Part shown: piece by piece, positions 23,404-34,557 of the stretch
Position numbering within the stretch: the stretch's first letter is position 1
How the letters are laid out: each line of letters starts with the position of its first letter
Assembly: GCA_030770425.1 (NCBI GenBank)
Contig: JASJFT010000007.1
Coordinates: 376,245-440,244 of the forward strand
Origin: Darksidea phi
Taxonomy: Eukaryota > Ascomycota > Dothideomycetes > Pleosporales > Lentitheciaceae
Reading direction: 5' to 3'
DNA: 64,000 bases
Program-made: the position numbers and the translations under genes
The notes under the pieces: model-generated
What the model saw: only the letters and a program-made list of their open reading frames with translations
Told to the model about the DNA's origin: nothing
Database searches by the model: none

Positions 23404-24898
23404 ATGGAGGCGGTCACTTTCAGGTACGGTGCTCCGTATTTGCGGTAGCGTCTCCACTCACCAGTCCAGCTCGAAGGGCAAGAATCTCGATGCAATTTAT
23501 TCCGAGAATGTAGCCGCAAAGATCTTCCAAGTTGCACAAAGAGGTTTCAAAGAAGCAGTACAGTTCCCTAATCAAACAGATCAATTCTATCTGACACTCA
23601 ACAGGCACCTCTGAAAGAATACCCACATACCGTTCCACAAAAAGGCTCCGAGGCTGGCAGATACGAATACCGCGAAGCCGACTTTTGGACGTGTGGTTTC
23701 TTCCCTGGCTGCATCTATGCCCTCCTCGAGCGCACCATTAAATACCCGCAAGCTATCCACATCCGGTCCTATCCCCCAACACAGCTCAGGGATGAGCTAT
23801 TACGTCTTGGGCGTCACTGGTCGGTGGCAATCAATCAGATGTCTGGTCGAACTGATACACATGATATGGGCTTTATAGTACAACCCGCGTTGCAGAAGGA
23901 TTACGAATTAACGAGAGATCTGGATAGCTTAGCGAGTCTGACAAAGGCGGCTTATGCGCTGGCGAGTAGGTGGGATGATAGGGTGAAGGCGATTAGGAGT
24001 TGGGATGTTGCGATCAATGACCGGTACTCGATTACTGACATGGAAGAGAACTTTCTTGTTATCATCGATAGCATGTGTAGTCAGTCACGTTCCCTTTCCA
24101 CCGTCGGCAACCACCAACTAACTTCTTCAAGATCTGGACCTGCTCTACTACGTTGGCTATGCAAAACACGACCAAAGGTTGATAGATATGGCCACCCAGC
24201 ACGCCAACACAATAATACACGAGATCCTCCGTCCGGATTTCTCATCCTACCATCTTGTCAACTTCAGTCCACAAACTGGAAAGCCCCAAGCAAAAATGAC
24301 GAACCAGGGTCAGGCCGATGAATCGACATGGTCGCGTGGACAGGCGTGGGCTATAATGGGATTTGCGCAGACATATACTTGGACGAAAGATAAGAAATAT
24401 CTAGAAACAGCGATCGGCTGTGCGACGTATTTCTTAGGAAGATTGCAGGAAGGAAAGGCCAAGTGGCATCATCCACTAGTACCAGTGTGGGATTTTGATG
24501 CGTCATTCCAGGATGAAAAGGAGCCGCTACGAGACGTTTCTGCTGGCGTCATTGCTGCGAATGGCTTTTTGATCATCCATCAAGCACTGAAATCGCTTGA
24601 CCAACCCGATACAAGTCTATCTAACATCGACTTTCTCGAGATGGCGTTACAGATTGTCAGCGAGACTTTGGATATGGCGCTCGACAAGGACTTCGCGTCA
24701 TTCGATGATACGCCACAGAAGAGCGATGAGCATATAGATTTGAAGGTGCGCGAGTCGGGCTTCGATGCTATTCTGAGGCATTCGACGAGTAACAACAACG
24801 AGCATGCGCATAAGCCGTATTGGGACCATGGCTTGGTTTATGCGGATTACTATTTGCTCGAGTTTGGGAATAAGCTGCTGAGGGCAGGCTTGGTATGA
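23404..24898 (+). CDS. GH88 unsaturated glucuronyl hydrolase-like
   Basis: Enzymes of this family remove the 4,5-unsaturated uronic acid left at chain ends by polysaccharide lyases, by hydrating the vinyl ether. Four exons (23404-23423, 23470-23557, 23605-24076, 24132-24898) close to 448 aa with introns of 46-55 bp. The first exon is only 20 nt (MEAVTF plus two bases). Matches include READFWTCGFFPG, RTDTHDMGF with the Asp expected at the active site, and DESTWSRGQAWAIMGFA, followed by the (alpha/alpha)6 helices. No signal peptide is visible, so it is probably intracellular and acts on imported oligosaccharides. It is tail-to-tail with the DUF2264 gene, 130 bp apart. Confidence 0.85.
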
Positions 24899-25028
24899 TA
24901 TGAAGAGGTACAATAGGGCCCATGCCTAATGTACTTCTCTCCTAAGGAATAGGACCAGACGTCAAAATTCCTTCTAGGAATCCAAACACAAAGTTTCAGA
25001 AGAATGGAAGCCTCCGAAATATTCTATT

Positions 25029-27167
25029 CTACTCGACCCAATCAAAAGCTATGTACTCTGGTTCACTTTCTAGGAAGTCATGCACTTTGCCCAAGGAGAA
25101 CTTGGGAACATCATGCCAACTCTCTCCAACCGGCGCGCCATCATATTTCCCCTCGAGTCCAGCTCTTCGTGCTATAGCAAAGACACCTAAAGTAAACGAG
25201 ACTTGCTTCTTTGCAGCTATAATCAGCGTTTTGAAACCTATCGTTGGTATCAACGTCCTCTGCCATACTAGATTTGTGTTCGCATCCGGCTTGAGGATGT
25301 TTGGCCGTACATCTGCGAACGATATATCGCATCCGAGATGTTGTATGCCGCTTGCGCCGGCATTAGAGCAAATCAACGCTCCACTGGATGCTTGGAATGT
25401 GCCTTCGTGGAAGGGTGTACCTTGTGTCGTGAACAACGCAGAAACGTCGTTGAAGGACGGTAAAACCCCACCGCGTTTGTCTTCTCGTCCTTGGATTGCA
25501 AAACCCCCTTGCACTGCCTGTATATCAACTTCTTCGGGACCCTTGTTGATAATTCTATGTGCGCAGATGTGCCAGTCTGGCCAGCGACTAGACGGTGGAA
25601 TGAGCGCTGTATGCACTTCCACATCGGCGTCTCTCCAAGGCTTCCATGTGCTAACTAGAGTCGGGATATCTTGAACGAATTGGCCTTTGCTGAACAGGCG
25701 TGTAGACTTGATTTCATGCGTTAAGCTCTTCCATGGCACCCGCCATGTGTCGCCGCCATCTTTACTGAGAGCCAGAGTACTATCGGGCGCCATTTGAACC
25801 AGTAAAGGCCCCGTTGGTACACTGAAGCCAAAGTGAGATGAGTACGCGAACTTGCCGTACTTTGCTTCTGTAGCCTTCAATGGCCATGGGCAGAATTGTC
25901 CCCTTGAAAGTAAGAAGTGATGGTGTCCGGTGTTGCAAATAATCTGCATCGGCGGCTTTACCAGCATCGGCATCTTGGTTATACTCTCAGGGAGTGTCTT
26001 TTCTTCAATTACCCAAAAAGGATGAATTTCTGGTAAAGCCAAGGCAACAAAGGACTTCATGGCCCAGTACGGTGACTGCGGAGAATTGTAATCTTCGCCC
26101 ATGTACATATTTGGGTAGGCAAAGCCAATGGTCAGTGTACCGTCGATGTTGAACATGTCGTGTTTGTTACTCCACCAGCGGAAGTGCCGGAGTAGAAGGC
26201 CTTTGCAAACGCCCCAATCGCTCAATGGCGCCGGAAGCTGGACTCCTGCGAAAGCGGCAGCAGACCAGAACCCTGCGAAGGCGAAGCGATATGTAAGACT
26301 ACGACCGAACGGGATAGCAGCTCCTTGAAACTATCAGCAACACTTCGGACAAGGCACCACAAATTAAAGCATACCGTTTTGGTCAAAGTATTGCCAGAAC
26401 GAAGACGCGAAGGCAATCGCTCGTTCTTCAAACTGTGCACATCTTTCCGGATCCAAGTCCAGTGCCATCTTCGAATACAACAGCTGAGAAAACTGAATCG
26501 CGAAGCTCCCCGAGTAGTAGTCCGCCTGGCGCCCGTTCTCGTCCCATATACCATCAGCCGCCCATCCTTCGCTCAGATAGAACTGCTCCATCTGATCCAA
26601 ATCTTCATCCATGAACCCTTTTACATCCTCATGTGGCACTCCACAAACCTTGACAAGGGCAAGGTTTGTCATGACGCGGAACCATAGCCAATTGGTGACT
26701 GGAAAATCTTTCCCATTAATCGCTTTAAGCCAATGCGTGATATTGTTCTGTGCTTCAGACGATTGACTGCGGAAGAACGCATCAGGCGCAGCGAGCAACG
26801 CGAATGAGATGATTTCCATCTCCACCATTCTTTGATCGCGCACCACCACTGGACCCCAATACTCGGCATGGCTTGGATCCGTGCCATTCGCGAGTCCGCA
26901 AACATACGGCTGGACCAGCTCTTCTGTTTCCTCTTCAGTCAAGCATTCTCCATGGATAAGGACAGCGATTGCCCACAACGGGCGAGCGAAGCCTTCAAGT
27001 TGCGCGGCGATGTCGTCAAAGTGGGTTCCAGTTGCGAGAGGCAATTTGATTCGAGCACCACCGGGGGATTGGTATGGCCGTAGAGCTCGAAGAAGCGACA
27101 CACATGCAGTCTTAAAGTCGGTCCGCGTTTTGAAAGGATTATCGGAGAAGCCGAGGAGGGTTGGCAT
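25029..27167 (-). CDS. DUF2264 domain protein
   Basis: Two exons (27167-26375, 26323-25029; 51-bp intron with TTCAAG acceptor) give 695 aa. The start at 27167 (MPTLLGFSDNPFKTRTDF) fits the family's N-terminus better than the in-frame ATG at 27233. Motifs typical of DUF2264 are seen across the length: YWGPVVVRDQRMVEME, NWLWFRVMTNLALVK, GWAADGIWDENGRQADYYSG, AIQFSQLLYSKM, RHFRWW and SPQSPYWAMKSFVALALPE. DUF2264 is an (alpha/alpha)-barrel-like family of unproven activity, often found in carbohydrate-utilisation loci. It lacks a signal peptide. Neighbouring GH88 and a carboxylate-type transporter suggest work on uronic-acid or rhamnose-containing oligosaccharides; this is inference. Confidence 0.88.
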
Positions 27168-28100
27168 GGCGCAGCTAGAAGGATACGCAACCTCACAGAT
27201 AGTAGGTCTAAGAAGTCGGGGACGGTTCCACACTCAGATCTGATGCTGCGAGACAGCAAATGTATACCTCTAGCAAAGTTATTGGGGGTGAATATTCTGA
27301 GCACGTGATCCTCGAATTTGAACGCGAATTGGAGTCCGCCAACACATACAGACTTTCGCACGGCGCATACGCAGCTTAAAATAATTAAGAGGTCGTTAAA
27401 GGCCTGTGTATTGGGGCCGATTAGCGGGGCGTACGGCAACTTCGTCCTCTGCGGGGTTCTTCTCCACTATGGGCATCGGCGCATCTGCCTCCGCTCCACC
27501 TTCTTCGAAAATCACTGGGCTTGCCGCGATGAAGACTTGGAGCTGTGTACATTTCGGGCAGCAAGAGCAACGTATAGCCGCGTTATGGGCATGAGATGAT
27601 GTAAACCTAATATGCATGATATTCAAGCGGCGTTTTTCCATGCAATCAAATAGGCAAATTTCAGACCCGAATAGGCTAGTCTTCATGAGTGCGTAGTCCA
27701 AGTGATTTCGTACCGCAGAGGTTCTTTTCGCTTTCCTATCATTTGAATCTGCTTGAGCTCTTCCGTCTGGGCTATGTTAGATAGTTAGGGAGAAGACTGT
27801 GGCTTGGACCCTTGAGTCTTGTCGACAAATCAGCACTGCCGTTCACTACATCGCAAGGCCAAAGTTCTCGTAAAGAAGAAGCGAACTATTCCGCACATAT
27901 AGTTTATACACGGAGCAGATGTCGGTGAATCGTGAAAGATGGAAGAGGAGGATCAGACGACCTGAAACCTTAGAAGCGCGCCTCCACCAATAACAACCTC
28001 GGCAGCTGACTCCACAAATCGACAGATCAGCAGGTACATCCTCCGGGACAACTCTCCAACCTGCTGACCCTAATCTTCCCCTCAACCTTTCTCCTCAAAA
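27168..28100. other. divergent intergenic DUF2264 / carboxylesterase
   Basis: 933 bp with overlapping short ORFs only. It should contain both promoters. Confidence 0.4.
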
Positions 28101-29714
28101 ATGGCCATCACAGAGAGATTGTCGTACCCCTACAGTCTGAACCTCCAACTCCGCGGCTACATCGAAGGCCTTACATACATAGACCGCAAAACGCTGCAAA
28201 CTCTCTGCCACTATTTTGGTGGTATTCCTTACGCTCTTCCACCCATAGGCCCTTTCAGATTTAAAAAGCCGCGACCGTTGCCGGCATGTTATCGCTACGG
28301 AACGCGCGCGAACCCAGGACGCTTTTCTGGCGGATGCGGCATGTGTCCCCAGCCGGGCAGTGACCCATCGCAGTGGGATGAAGACTGTCTACAACTAAAT
28401 GTGTGGATTCCGTCTGGAAACCCGCCTTCATGTGGCTGGCCTGTGCTGTTCTGGATTCATGGCGGATTTTTGCAGTTTGGAGAACCTGGGTCTCTGGATC
28501 CGTGCGCGATGCTGAGTGAGACGGCTTGCAAGGCCATTATCGTAACGCCAGGGTATCGGTTGAATGTTTTTGGCTTCCTTGCTTCGCCGGAGCTGCTGGA
28601 TGCTGGGTGCGATGTTGATGCAAATAATGGTTTCTGGGATCAAAGGATGGCGCTTGAGTGGACGTGGCAAAATATCAGTTACTTCGGTGGAGACGCTTCG
28701 AATATCACCATCGGAGGGTACTCTGCGGGATCGCATTCGACTTTTCAGCAACTAGCTTATGATCTCGGCGTATCGGAAGACAAAGCGATCGCGCGGCGAG
28801 CACTTATGCTTTCAAATGGACCCGGAATGCAACCGAAATCAATGGACGATGCACAACTCCAATTCGAGGGACTACTCCGAGCGTTAGAAATACCTTCAAA
28901 TATGACTCCAGCCGAGAAGTTAGCTACACTGCGCGCTCTTGGTCCTAAAGCCCTCATCGACGCCACAAACAACATGAAGTACCACCAGTTCCGCGGGGTA
29001 ACGGACGGCTCTTTCATCCGCCATGGCCTTCTCAATGAACTAGACACCGGGCTCTTCGCAGAACGTATGAAGCGTCGCAGTATAAAGCTTGTCATGGGTG
29101 AGTGTAGAGACGAGCACTTTGTGTACGGCGAATGGCGCAAACCTTCCAATGATTACGAGAGCGTGTTTTACAGACTGCAGGCAGACTACCCGCTTGCAGC
29201 GTGTCAAGCGCTCATGGAACATTACTTTCCTGAACGTAGACTTCCGGTTCGCTTCAAGGACTGGCAAGAAGCTTTTGGACATATCTACGCAGATATCCAA
29301 ATCCACCATCTCGAGCGCGGCATGGCAAACGCCCTAGTTCAGCACGGCGCAGGCGACCTCCTCTACCGCTACCGCGTAGAATGGCGCGCACAGTGCTGCG
29401 ACAAGAGCTGGCCACCTGAGTTCGGCGTCACCCATGGTACTGACATGACTTCCATCTGGTTCTGGGGCAATGGGGAAAGATTGAGCAACAAGGAGAAGGC
29501 ACTCGTCAAGAAAGCGTTTCATGAACAGTTCGCCCGGTTTGTAAACGGGGAGGAGGTGGAGTGGGGTACGGAACATGCGTTGCAGCTCCGGACATTGAAG
29601 CCAGATGGCAAGATGGTGATTGAGAAGGACAAATGGTTAGAAGAAGGCGTGAAGGTTTGGGAGATTTTGAAAAAGGTGGGTGCGACGGGAACCCCGATGG
29701 TATCTAAGCTATGA
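28101..29714 (+). CDS. type B carboxylesterase (alpha/beta hydrolase)
   Basis: A single-exon 537-aa serine esterase. The oxyanion-hole motif WIHGG, the type-B signature EDCLQLNVW, the nucleophile elbow GGYSAGSHS (catalytic Ser) and HGTDMTSIW with the candidate His are present. The acidic member is probably the Glu in GECRDEHFVYG. There is no signal peptide, unlike many secreted fungal type-B lipases, so a cytosolic detoxifying or secondary-metabolite esterase is more likely. The N-terminus (YFGGIPYALPPIGPFRFKKP) is complete for the family. Length is typical. It faces a hypothetical gene tail-to-tail, 126 bp away. Confidence 0.92.
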   Translation: MAITERLSYPYSLNLQLRGYIEGLTYIDRKTLQTLCHYFGGIPYALPPIGPFRFKKPRPLPACYRYGTRANPGRFSGGCGMCPQPGSDPSQWDEDCLQLNVWIPSGNPPSCGWPVLFWIHGGFLQFGEPGSLDPCAMLSETACKAIIVTPGYRLNVFGFLASPELLDAGCDVDANNGFWDQRMALEWTWQNISYFGGDASNITIGGYSAGSHSTFQQLAYDLGVSEDKAIARRALMLSNGPGMQPKSMDDAQLQFEGLLRALEIPSNMTPAEKLATLRALGPKALIDATNNMKYHQFRGVTDGSFIRHGLLNELDTGLFAERMKRRSIKLVMGECRDEHFVYGEWRKPSNDYESVFYRLQADYPLAACQALMEHYFPERRLPVRFKDWQEAFGHIYADIQIHHLERGMANALVQHGAGDLLYRYRVEWRAQCCDKSWPPEFGVTHGTDMTSIWFWGNGERLSNKEKALVKKAFHEQFARFVNGEEVEWGTEHALQLRTLKPDGKMVIEKDKWLEEGVKVWEILKKVGATGTPMVSKL

Positions 29715-29840
29715 TGAACGCCAGCGCTGCGAGTGTATATTATGCACTAAGACTAAAGTACCAACAAGTTTCGTCCCGCTTTTCTATGTTCTTCTATACC
29801 ATTGCGTTCGACATCACTTCCGATTTCTTCTCGTCGCGCA

Positions 29841-30362
29841 TCACGCGCCTTCCGTTTGTCCACACAACAACGGCCACCTATACCAAGGCAATCTCTCACA
29901 ATCCAGCTCCATTCCTCCAAAGACGAGCAAATCGACATCCGTATTCACTTTCCTCTCCAATTTTTCACTCTCGCCTTCTTTCATCTCCCATTGTCCATCC
30001 CTCAATATCACCTCCAAGGCTTCAATATCCCTACGTCCTACTGGTAATCCACTTTCAATCAGTCGAATCAATTTGCTCATTTCCAAGCAAAAACCGTACG
30101 TTCCATCTATGTAAAAGCTATGGTGTTGATGTTTTGTGAAAAAGTTGGCGAGACGGGAGTGCAGATGGAGGTACTCGGTTACTGCGGACCTTTTCTCGCT
30201 ATGGGAAGGGCAGGAGTATGTGCGCCGTGCTAGCGTGATGAGGGCAAGTAGTAGCGATTCTAGCTTTTTGTAACCTGGGCGAGAAGGCGGTGGTGGTGGT
30301 GAATCGGGCGCCGACGAGCCCCGTGACTCGGATTCGAGTGAGGATGTTGATGAAAACGACAT
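29841..30362 (-). CDS. hypothetical protein, Ser/Pro-rich N-terminus
   Basis: Not recognised. A 173-aa frame starts at MSFSSTSSLESESRGS; the frame is open further upstream to an ATG at 30527 (228 aa), so the start is uncertain. A Ser/Pro-rich head (APDSPPPPPSRPGYKK) is followed by a helical body (KLESLLLALITLARRTYS, LHLHSRLANFFTKHQHHSF, LRDGQWEMKEGESEKLERK). There is no signal peptide or membrane helix. An overlapping plus-strand frame at 29711-30139 is judged its shadow because the minus-strand composition is more protein-like. Confidence 0.5.
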   Translation of the reverse strand: MSFSSTSSLESESRGSSAPDSPPPPPSRPGYKKLESLLLALITLARRTYSCPSHSEKRSAVTEYLHLHSRLANFFTKHQHHSFYIDGTYGFCLEMSKLIRLIESGLPVGRRDIEALEVILRDGQWEMKEGESEKLERKVNTDVDLLVFGGMELDCERLPWYRWPLLCGQTEGA

Positions 30363-30807
30363 TTCGGTTGCAGTGAGTCGTCGCTGTTTTGTGGACTTTG
30401 TGCTGTCTGCTGACTGCGATCGTGCGTTGGCAACAGTGTTGTCGGGTATGTTTGCAAAAGCTGTTTCGTTGGCGAATTTTGATCGCTGGCAGTGTGAGTT
30501 ATATAAATGGAGTGTGGAATCCCGCAAAAAATAGAATAATTGATAAAATGTATTTTCAGCGAGCGAGCCAAAGTTTGGAAAGAGTCACCATCCGATCAGC
30601 TGACATCAACTCAGCCTCACCAGCCCATTACCCTCGGTCATGATCCAGTATTACCACCACCGCGAAACACGGAAACACGCTTTTCCCAAACTATGGTACA
30701 GAACAAGAACTCTGAGACGTGTAGTATCTAGGTCCTAGGGAATGCTCTACATCATTACGATAACCTACCAAAATTCCACCCACCCCATGAGAAAGGCGAG
30801 TACTATA
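30363..30807. other. intergenic, no gene seen
   Basis: Between the hypothetical gene's preferred start and the beta-carbonic anhydrase stop. Part of it (to 30527) may be coding if the longer start of the hypothetical gene is used. Confidence 0.35.
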
Positions 30808-31447
30808 TTAGCCCCAGAAAGGACCGAAATCTTCCAGCTTGTTAAGAACTTCGCGGCGTGCTTCATTGCCTGGGGCATTGGGCGGAACACTGCTGCACTT
30901 AGTACGTCAATCGTCGAAGCAACCGTGGAACGAAAAGGCGGACGTTACCTAACTTCTTTCAACTCTCCCGTTCCAACATCAAGAACATATCCAATAACCG
31001 CAATGTCGCTCCTCACATGCGGTGAGTTCCTCAGCGTTGAGACGTCGGAACTGACATTCGCCTCACTATCCCCGGGTGCCCAGGCGCAGCCTTTCCCCGT
31101 CAGTGAACTATTCTGTAGACTAGAGGGTTGGAAGGAAGCTGCTTACCGGTGTGCTGCACTACGACAATCATGCCAATGCGAGAAGACTGGTCGATTTGGT
31201 AGATGTTGTTGAGAGCATGCGCAGTACGTCCACCGGCGGTCTTGATGACGGAGGTGCTGTTTCCATTGGCAGAGAGGTTGACGTAGCGGGAGGGATCTAT
31301 GCGGGGGTCGGTCTCGCTACAGGAGACTGTGCATAATCAGCTGCACTCTGTCCTCATACGATGTTGGAGAGTGGTGGGGATGACGGAAGGGAATAAGCCG
31401 TGGTAGGGTAGTGAGCACTCACTGATGACTAGGGTCCCTGAAGCCAT
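30808..31447 (-). CDS. short beta-class carbonic anhydrase-like protein
   Basis: Beta-carbonic anhydrases hydrate CO2 with a zinc held by Cys-His-Cys. Four small exons (31447-31423, 31326-31147, 31090-30949, 30889-30808; introns 96, 56 and 59 bp) close to 142 aa. Visible elements are IISCSETDPRIDPSRY (first zinc Cys and Asp-Arg dyad, with two extra residues compared with the usual C-x-D-x-R), TAGGRTAHALNNI (equivalent of RNAGGR), VVVQHTGCAW (His and second Cys) and VIGYVLDVGTGELKEV near the end. Using the alternative acceptor TAG at 31318, 9 bp later, would replace the first zinc Cys, so the CACAG acceptor at 31327 is preferred. About 40 residues usually present after HTxCG are missing, so it may be a mini-form or inactive. 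Confidence 0.6.
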
Positions 31448-33693
31448 GTCTGGTCTACTAGATCTAGATACGTAAGAGCGTGATTGTCTATGCCGAACTG
31501 TGTTGTTTACAATATCAGTCTTTTAGGATCAGTCAACATGGTTCCACTCTCCCATCTTATACAAGCCCTCCCCCCTCAATGTCAGAACCAGACTGCTACA
31601 CTGGCATGTCATCCATCCTTTGACTCAAGCTGATATCTCGGTGCCGAAAAGATGCCCATTCCAAACCATGCACGGCATTATCCGGCGAGCACAATACAAC
31701 TCAAATATAACATCTACTACCATAACTCATGCATGGATGCATAGCAGATGTCACAACGTGGCTGTAAGCAGTTAGACACACCATCACAAACATTTTCAGT
31801 AATCTCTACGAAAGGAGTTCTCTCGGATACACACATGGCGCACGATCCTTCGATCTGTAGAAACTATGCGATCCCCGGAAACCCAAGCGACCGCGTACGT
31901 CGCCATTGCATTCTACGTATACGCCAAGGTTATGACGATGGAGATCGCGCACTTCCAAATTAAGAAGATCTACAGTACAGTAGGATTCGGGGCTGGTTGG
32001 AATACTCTCGGAGACTCCGGCTGTGTGCTTGATTAGCTAGCAGCGATGCCACTATGGTACAGATGCAGTGGCCAGTGCATGCATACGCCCATAACATATT
32101 TGCATTACTAACGTGCATCAAGGACAATGTGAGGGTAAACGAGACCGCTAAGCTTGACGTATCTGCACGGCATCCGACTACTCAAAATACACATCCAGTG
32201 AATGCCTCCCTTTAGAGCGTAGCCTAATACCACCACCACTAAACCTACGCATAATCTAACGCCCTTCCCGCTCTACTGCAAGCAGGATGTGGAAAAATAC
32301 ATCACTCTGTTATCAGAAATACTACTCACTCCAAACCTTTTGCTTTTGCGCTTGCGCGTACACTTTCCCCGCGGCGCGAACCCAAGCGAACGTTTATAAC
32401 GCACTACTTACATATGTGCATACGCACCACCATTCTAGACAGTCCGCGATCCGTGCCACACAATCGGAAAAGCGAGCATCTCCGATTCAAACACACAAAA
32501 AGTGCTCTTGCAGCTGTTGAATTAGTAAACGTACTGTTCGAAGCTACAAGGCTGCATGCCCACTCGCCGAAGCAACCGAACGCCTCATTCTCGCCAATCG
32601 TTCCCAGTGCAGCGCGCCGCAACCCTGGACGGGAAATGTAAGCTGATCGTTCGATTATTAAGCCTGAATATGGGTGCATTGCCGTGGGAGAGAGGCGAGT
32701 TGCTTTTGCGGCATCGGATATAGGTCGGTCGGCAGTGTGGAAATAGGTCGGCGAGCTGTGGCTGCCGAGGCGGCCGAAGTGCTTACTTGTAGGTGCGGAG
32801 CGGCATGATGACGTCATGATAGTGCTGCACTGGCGGCTTATGTTACATTATTTGTGATAAGGAGATGCGAAGTGGTGTGCTGCACATTGGGGTTGGGGAC
32901 GAGAAAAGACTAGAAGTAATGCTTTGTCAATCAGTATGGTTGCGCGAGGCACATATTTCTGCAGACCACCAGTACCGAGAGAATCAAACGGGAGGAAGAG
33001 CATCCCAGGATCCCAACTCCGAAGAAGCGGCGAAGCTTGTGGCAATATGAAGCATTACCAGCTCAAACCATGATATGTTCCGCTTGGCCCGTAGCTGAGA
33101 TCTTCCTCAATGCAAGCATTACCTGATGTGCTGATTGATGCGAGTAAGGAAAAGTCGTTGGTGATCATGTATGGCACTAGTATTTGTATTGTGAAGAGAT
33201 AGGACCTGTTATTCATTCGCACAGGCCCGCCAATGCCATCGCTAACAGGACGTCCTATCCAAGAAAAATGTAGTTTGGGTTTTATCCTAGTGCAGCCGTT
33301 TCTCACATGGCAACCAGTGCCAAATATCATCTCGTACTACTGACAAGAAAACAAAAGGGCATTGAGAATGAGGTACGGAGATATGTAATCCGTTCCAATA
33401 ATTCATACCAACATCACTATCCAGACCCCTATACGCCGATGCTATGCGAGTCCTCCCTGGCGAGAACATGACGGTATGAATGGTAGTGACGTGGGCAAAG
33501 TACAAGAGTGAGAAGTATGATGACTGATGTACGTGAACCAATAGGTTCATGCGTACTCTGTGCTGCTTCTGGTCAATACGCCCCTGCCGTTACACATATT
33601 GACGGCCAACGTCGTATGCTCGAATCCTGGATGTCTTGTAGTAGCACAAGTCCTGTGAATAGGCCTTTCTCCTAGTGTGACAGGCTAGTTGTT
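31448..33693. other. 2.2-kb gene-free interval
   Basis: Only overlapping short ORFs on both strands, including a 137-codon minus frame at 32404-32817. None has recognisable motifs, splice partners or a sensible start context. No transposon ends or repeats were noticed. Confidence 0.4.
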
Positions 33694-34557
33694 TCATACG
33701 CTCTGATTCGTTACAAGACCTCTTGTCGAAGAATTAGTTTGCGTAATGGCAGTTTTCGGCCGCGTCGTTCGTGTGTCGGCGGTATCTGGCCTGATGGTCG
33801 AGGTCTCCCCACGGCTGATAGTTTCCTGATATTCTGGTGGACGGCCTTGCTCGACATCATCTCTTGATAGCGTTCGTAAGGGTACCGCTAAACCGTTCAC
33901 AAGATCTTGTGTTCCTTCGGGAGTGTGTGCCACAGTAGCGTCGCTCTTCGTTCGGTACGGCGGGGGAGCTTCCCCGCGCTCATTGAGCCCCTCCTCCCTT
34001 CGAATAAATGCCGCTGTCTGATTGTGTCTGAAAGCACCATGGAACCACCTCCGGGTATTGATCCAGCCATCCATGTCCCTTGCAAGCGCATTGTGTCCGC
34101 TCAGCCGCATTTGCTCTTTCCTCCGCTTCCGCCGTTGATGTATCCACCATAAAAGCACGGCTGTAAGCAGGCCGAAGACGGCAAGAAATAGGAAGTAATA
34201 GTTGAATATGCTATCATTGCGATCTTGCCGCGCATCCGTGTCGATAGCGCCCGGGAAGAGCTCCGGTGGCATGTCTGTGGATACGGCGCTCGTGCTCGGC
34301 GATGTCGTGGTGTTCGATGGAGTGGAGCTGGTAAAGGGGGTTGTCATCGATCGGAGGGAGTTCGTCGTCGACACCGAGGTCTGGGTAGTCGTCGGCATGG
34401 TTGCTGTCGATGGAAGACTAGGAGGAGTGGATGAGGTTTCTATGACGCTCTGGGCGATGGCGGCTATGGGTAGTGATGCGACAAGTAAGAATATCCGCCA
34501 TAGTGTAGAAACAGCTCGTCTCCTCTGTGGTAAGCGTGTCGTACAGCCATAGCTCAT
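33694..34557 (-). CDS. single-pass membrane protein with Ser/Thr-rich ectodomain and two PPxY motifs
   Basis: A single-exon 287-aa protein. A signal-type hydrophobic stretch (about 17-36, LWRIFLLVASLPIAAIAQS) precedes an ectodomain at 37-115 made largely of Ser/Thr/Pro, likely O-glycosylated. A transmembrane helix follows at about 118-139 (YYFLFLAVFGLLTAVLLWW), then a basic stop-transfer (HQRRKRRKEQ). The 145-residue cytosolic tail carries PPPY at 198-201 and PPEY at 240-243. PPxY motifs bind WW domains of Nedd4/Rsp5 ubiquitin ligases, so it may be ubiquitinated and sorted or act as an adaptor. The layout resembles fungal cell-wall sensors but lacks a WSC domain. Function is inferred. Confidence 0.75.
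   Translation of the reverse strand: MSYGCTTRLPQRRRAVSTLWRIFLLVASLPIAAIAQSVIETSSTPPSLPSTATMPTTTQTSVSTTNSLRSMTTPFTSSTPSNTTTSPSTSAVSTDMPPELFPGAIDTDARQDRNDSIFNYYFLFLAVFGLLTAVLLWWIHQRRKRRKEQMRLSGHNALARDMDGWINTRRWFHGAFRHNQTAAFIRREEGLNERGEAPPPYRTKSDATVAHTPEGTQDLVNGLAVPLRTLSRDDVEQGRPPEYQETISRGETSTIRPDTADTRTTRPKTAITQTNSSTRGLVTNQSV

Noticed and set aside
29711..30139. 142-codon plus-strand ORF
   Set aside because: Overlaps the minus-strand hypothetical gene, is rich in His/Ser/Phe and has no coherent features.
31318..31326. Carbonic anhydrase model with Glu in place of the zinc Cys
   Set aside because: Arises from using the later TAG acceptor. The earlier CACAG acceptor is canonical and restores the family Cys, so loss of the ligand is not claimed.
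30742..31336. Plus-strand ORFs of 156 and 61 codons
   Set aside because: Antisense to the spliced carbonic anhydrase-like gene, which explains the region better.
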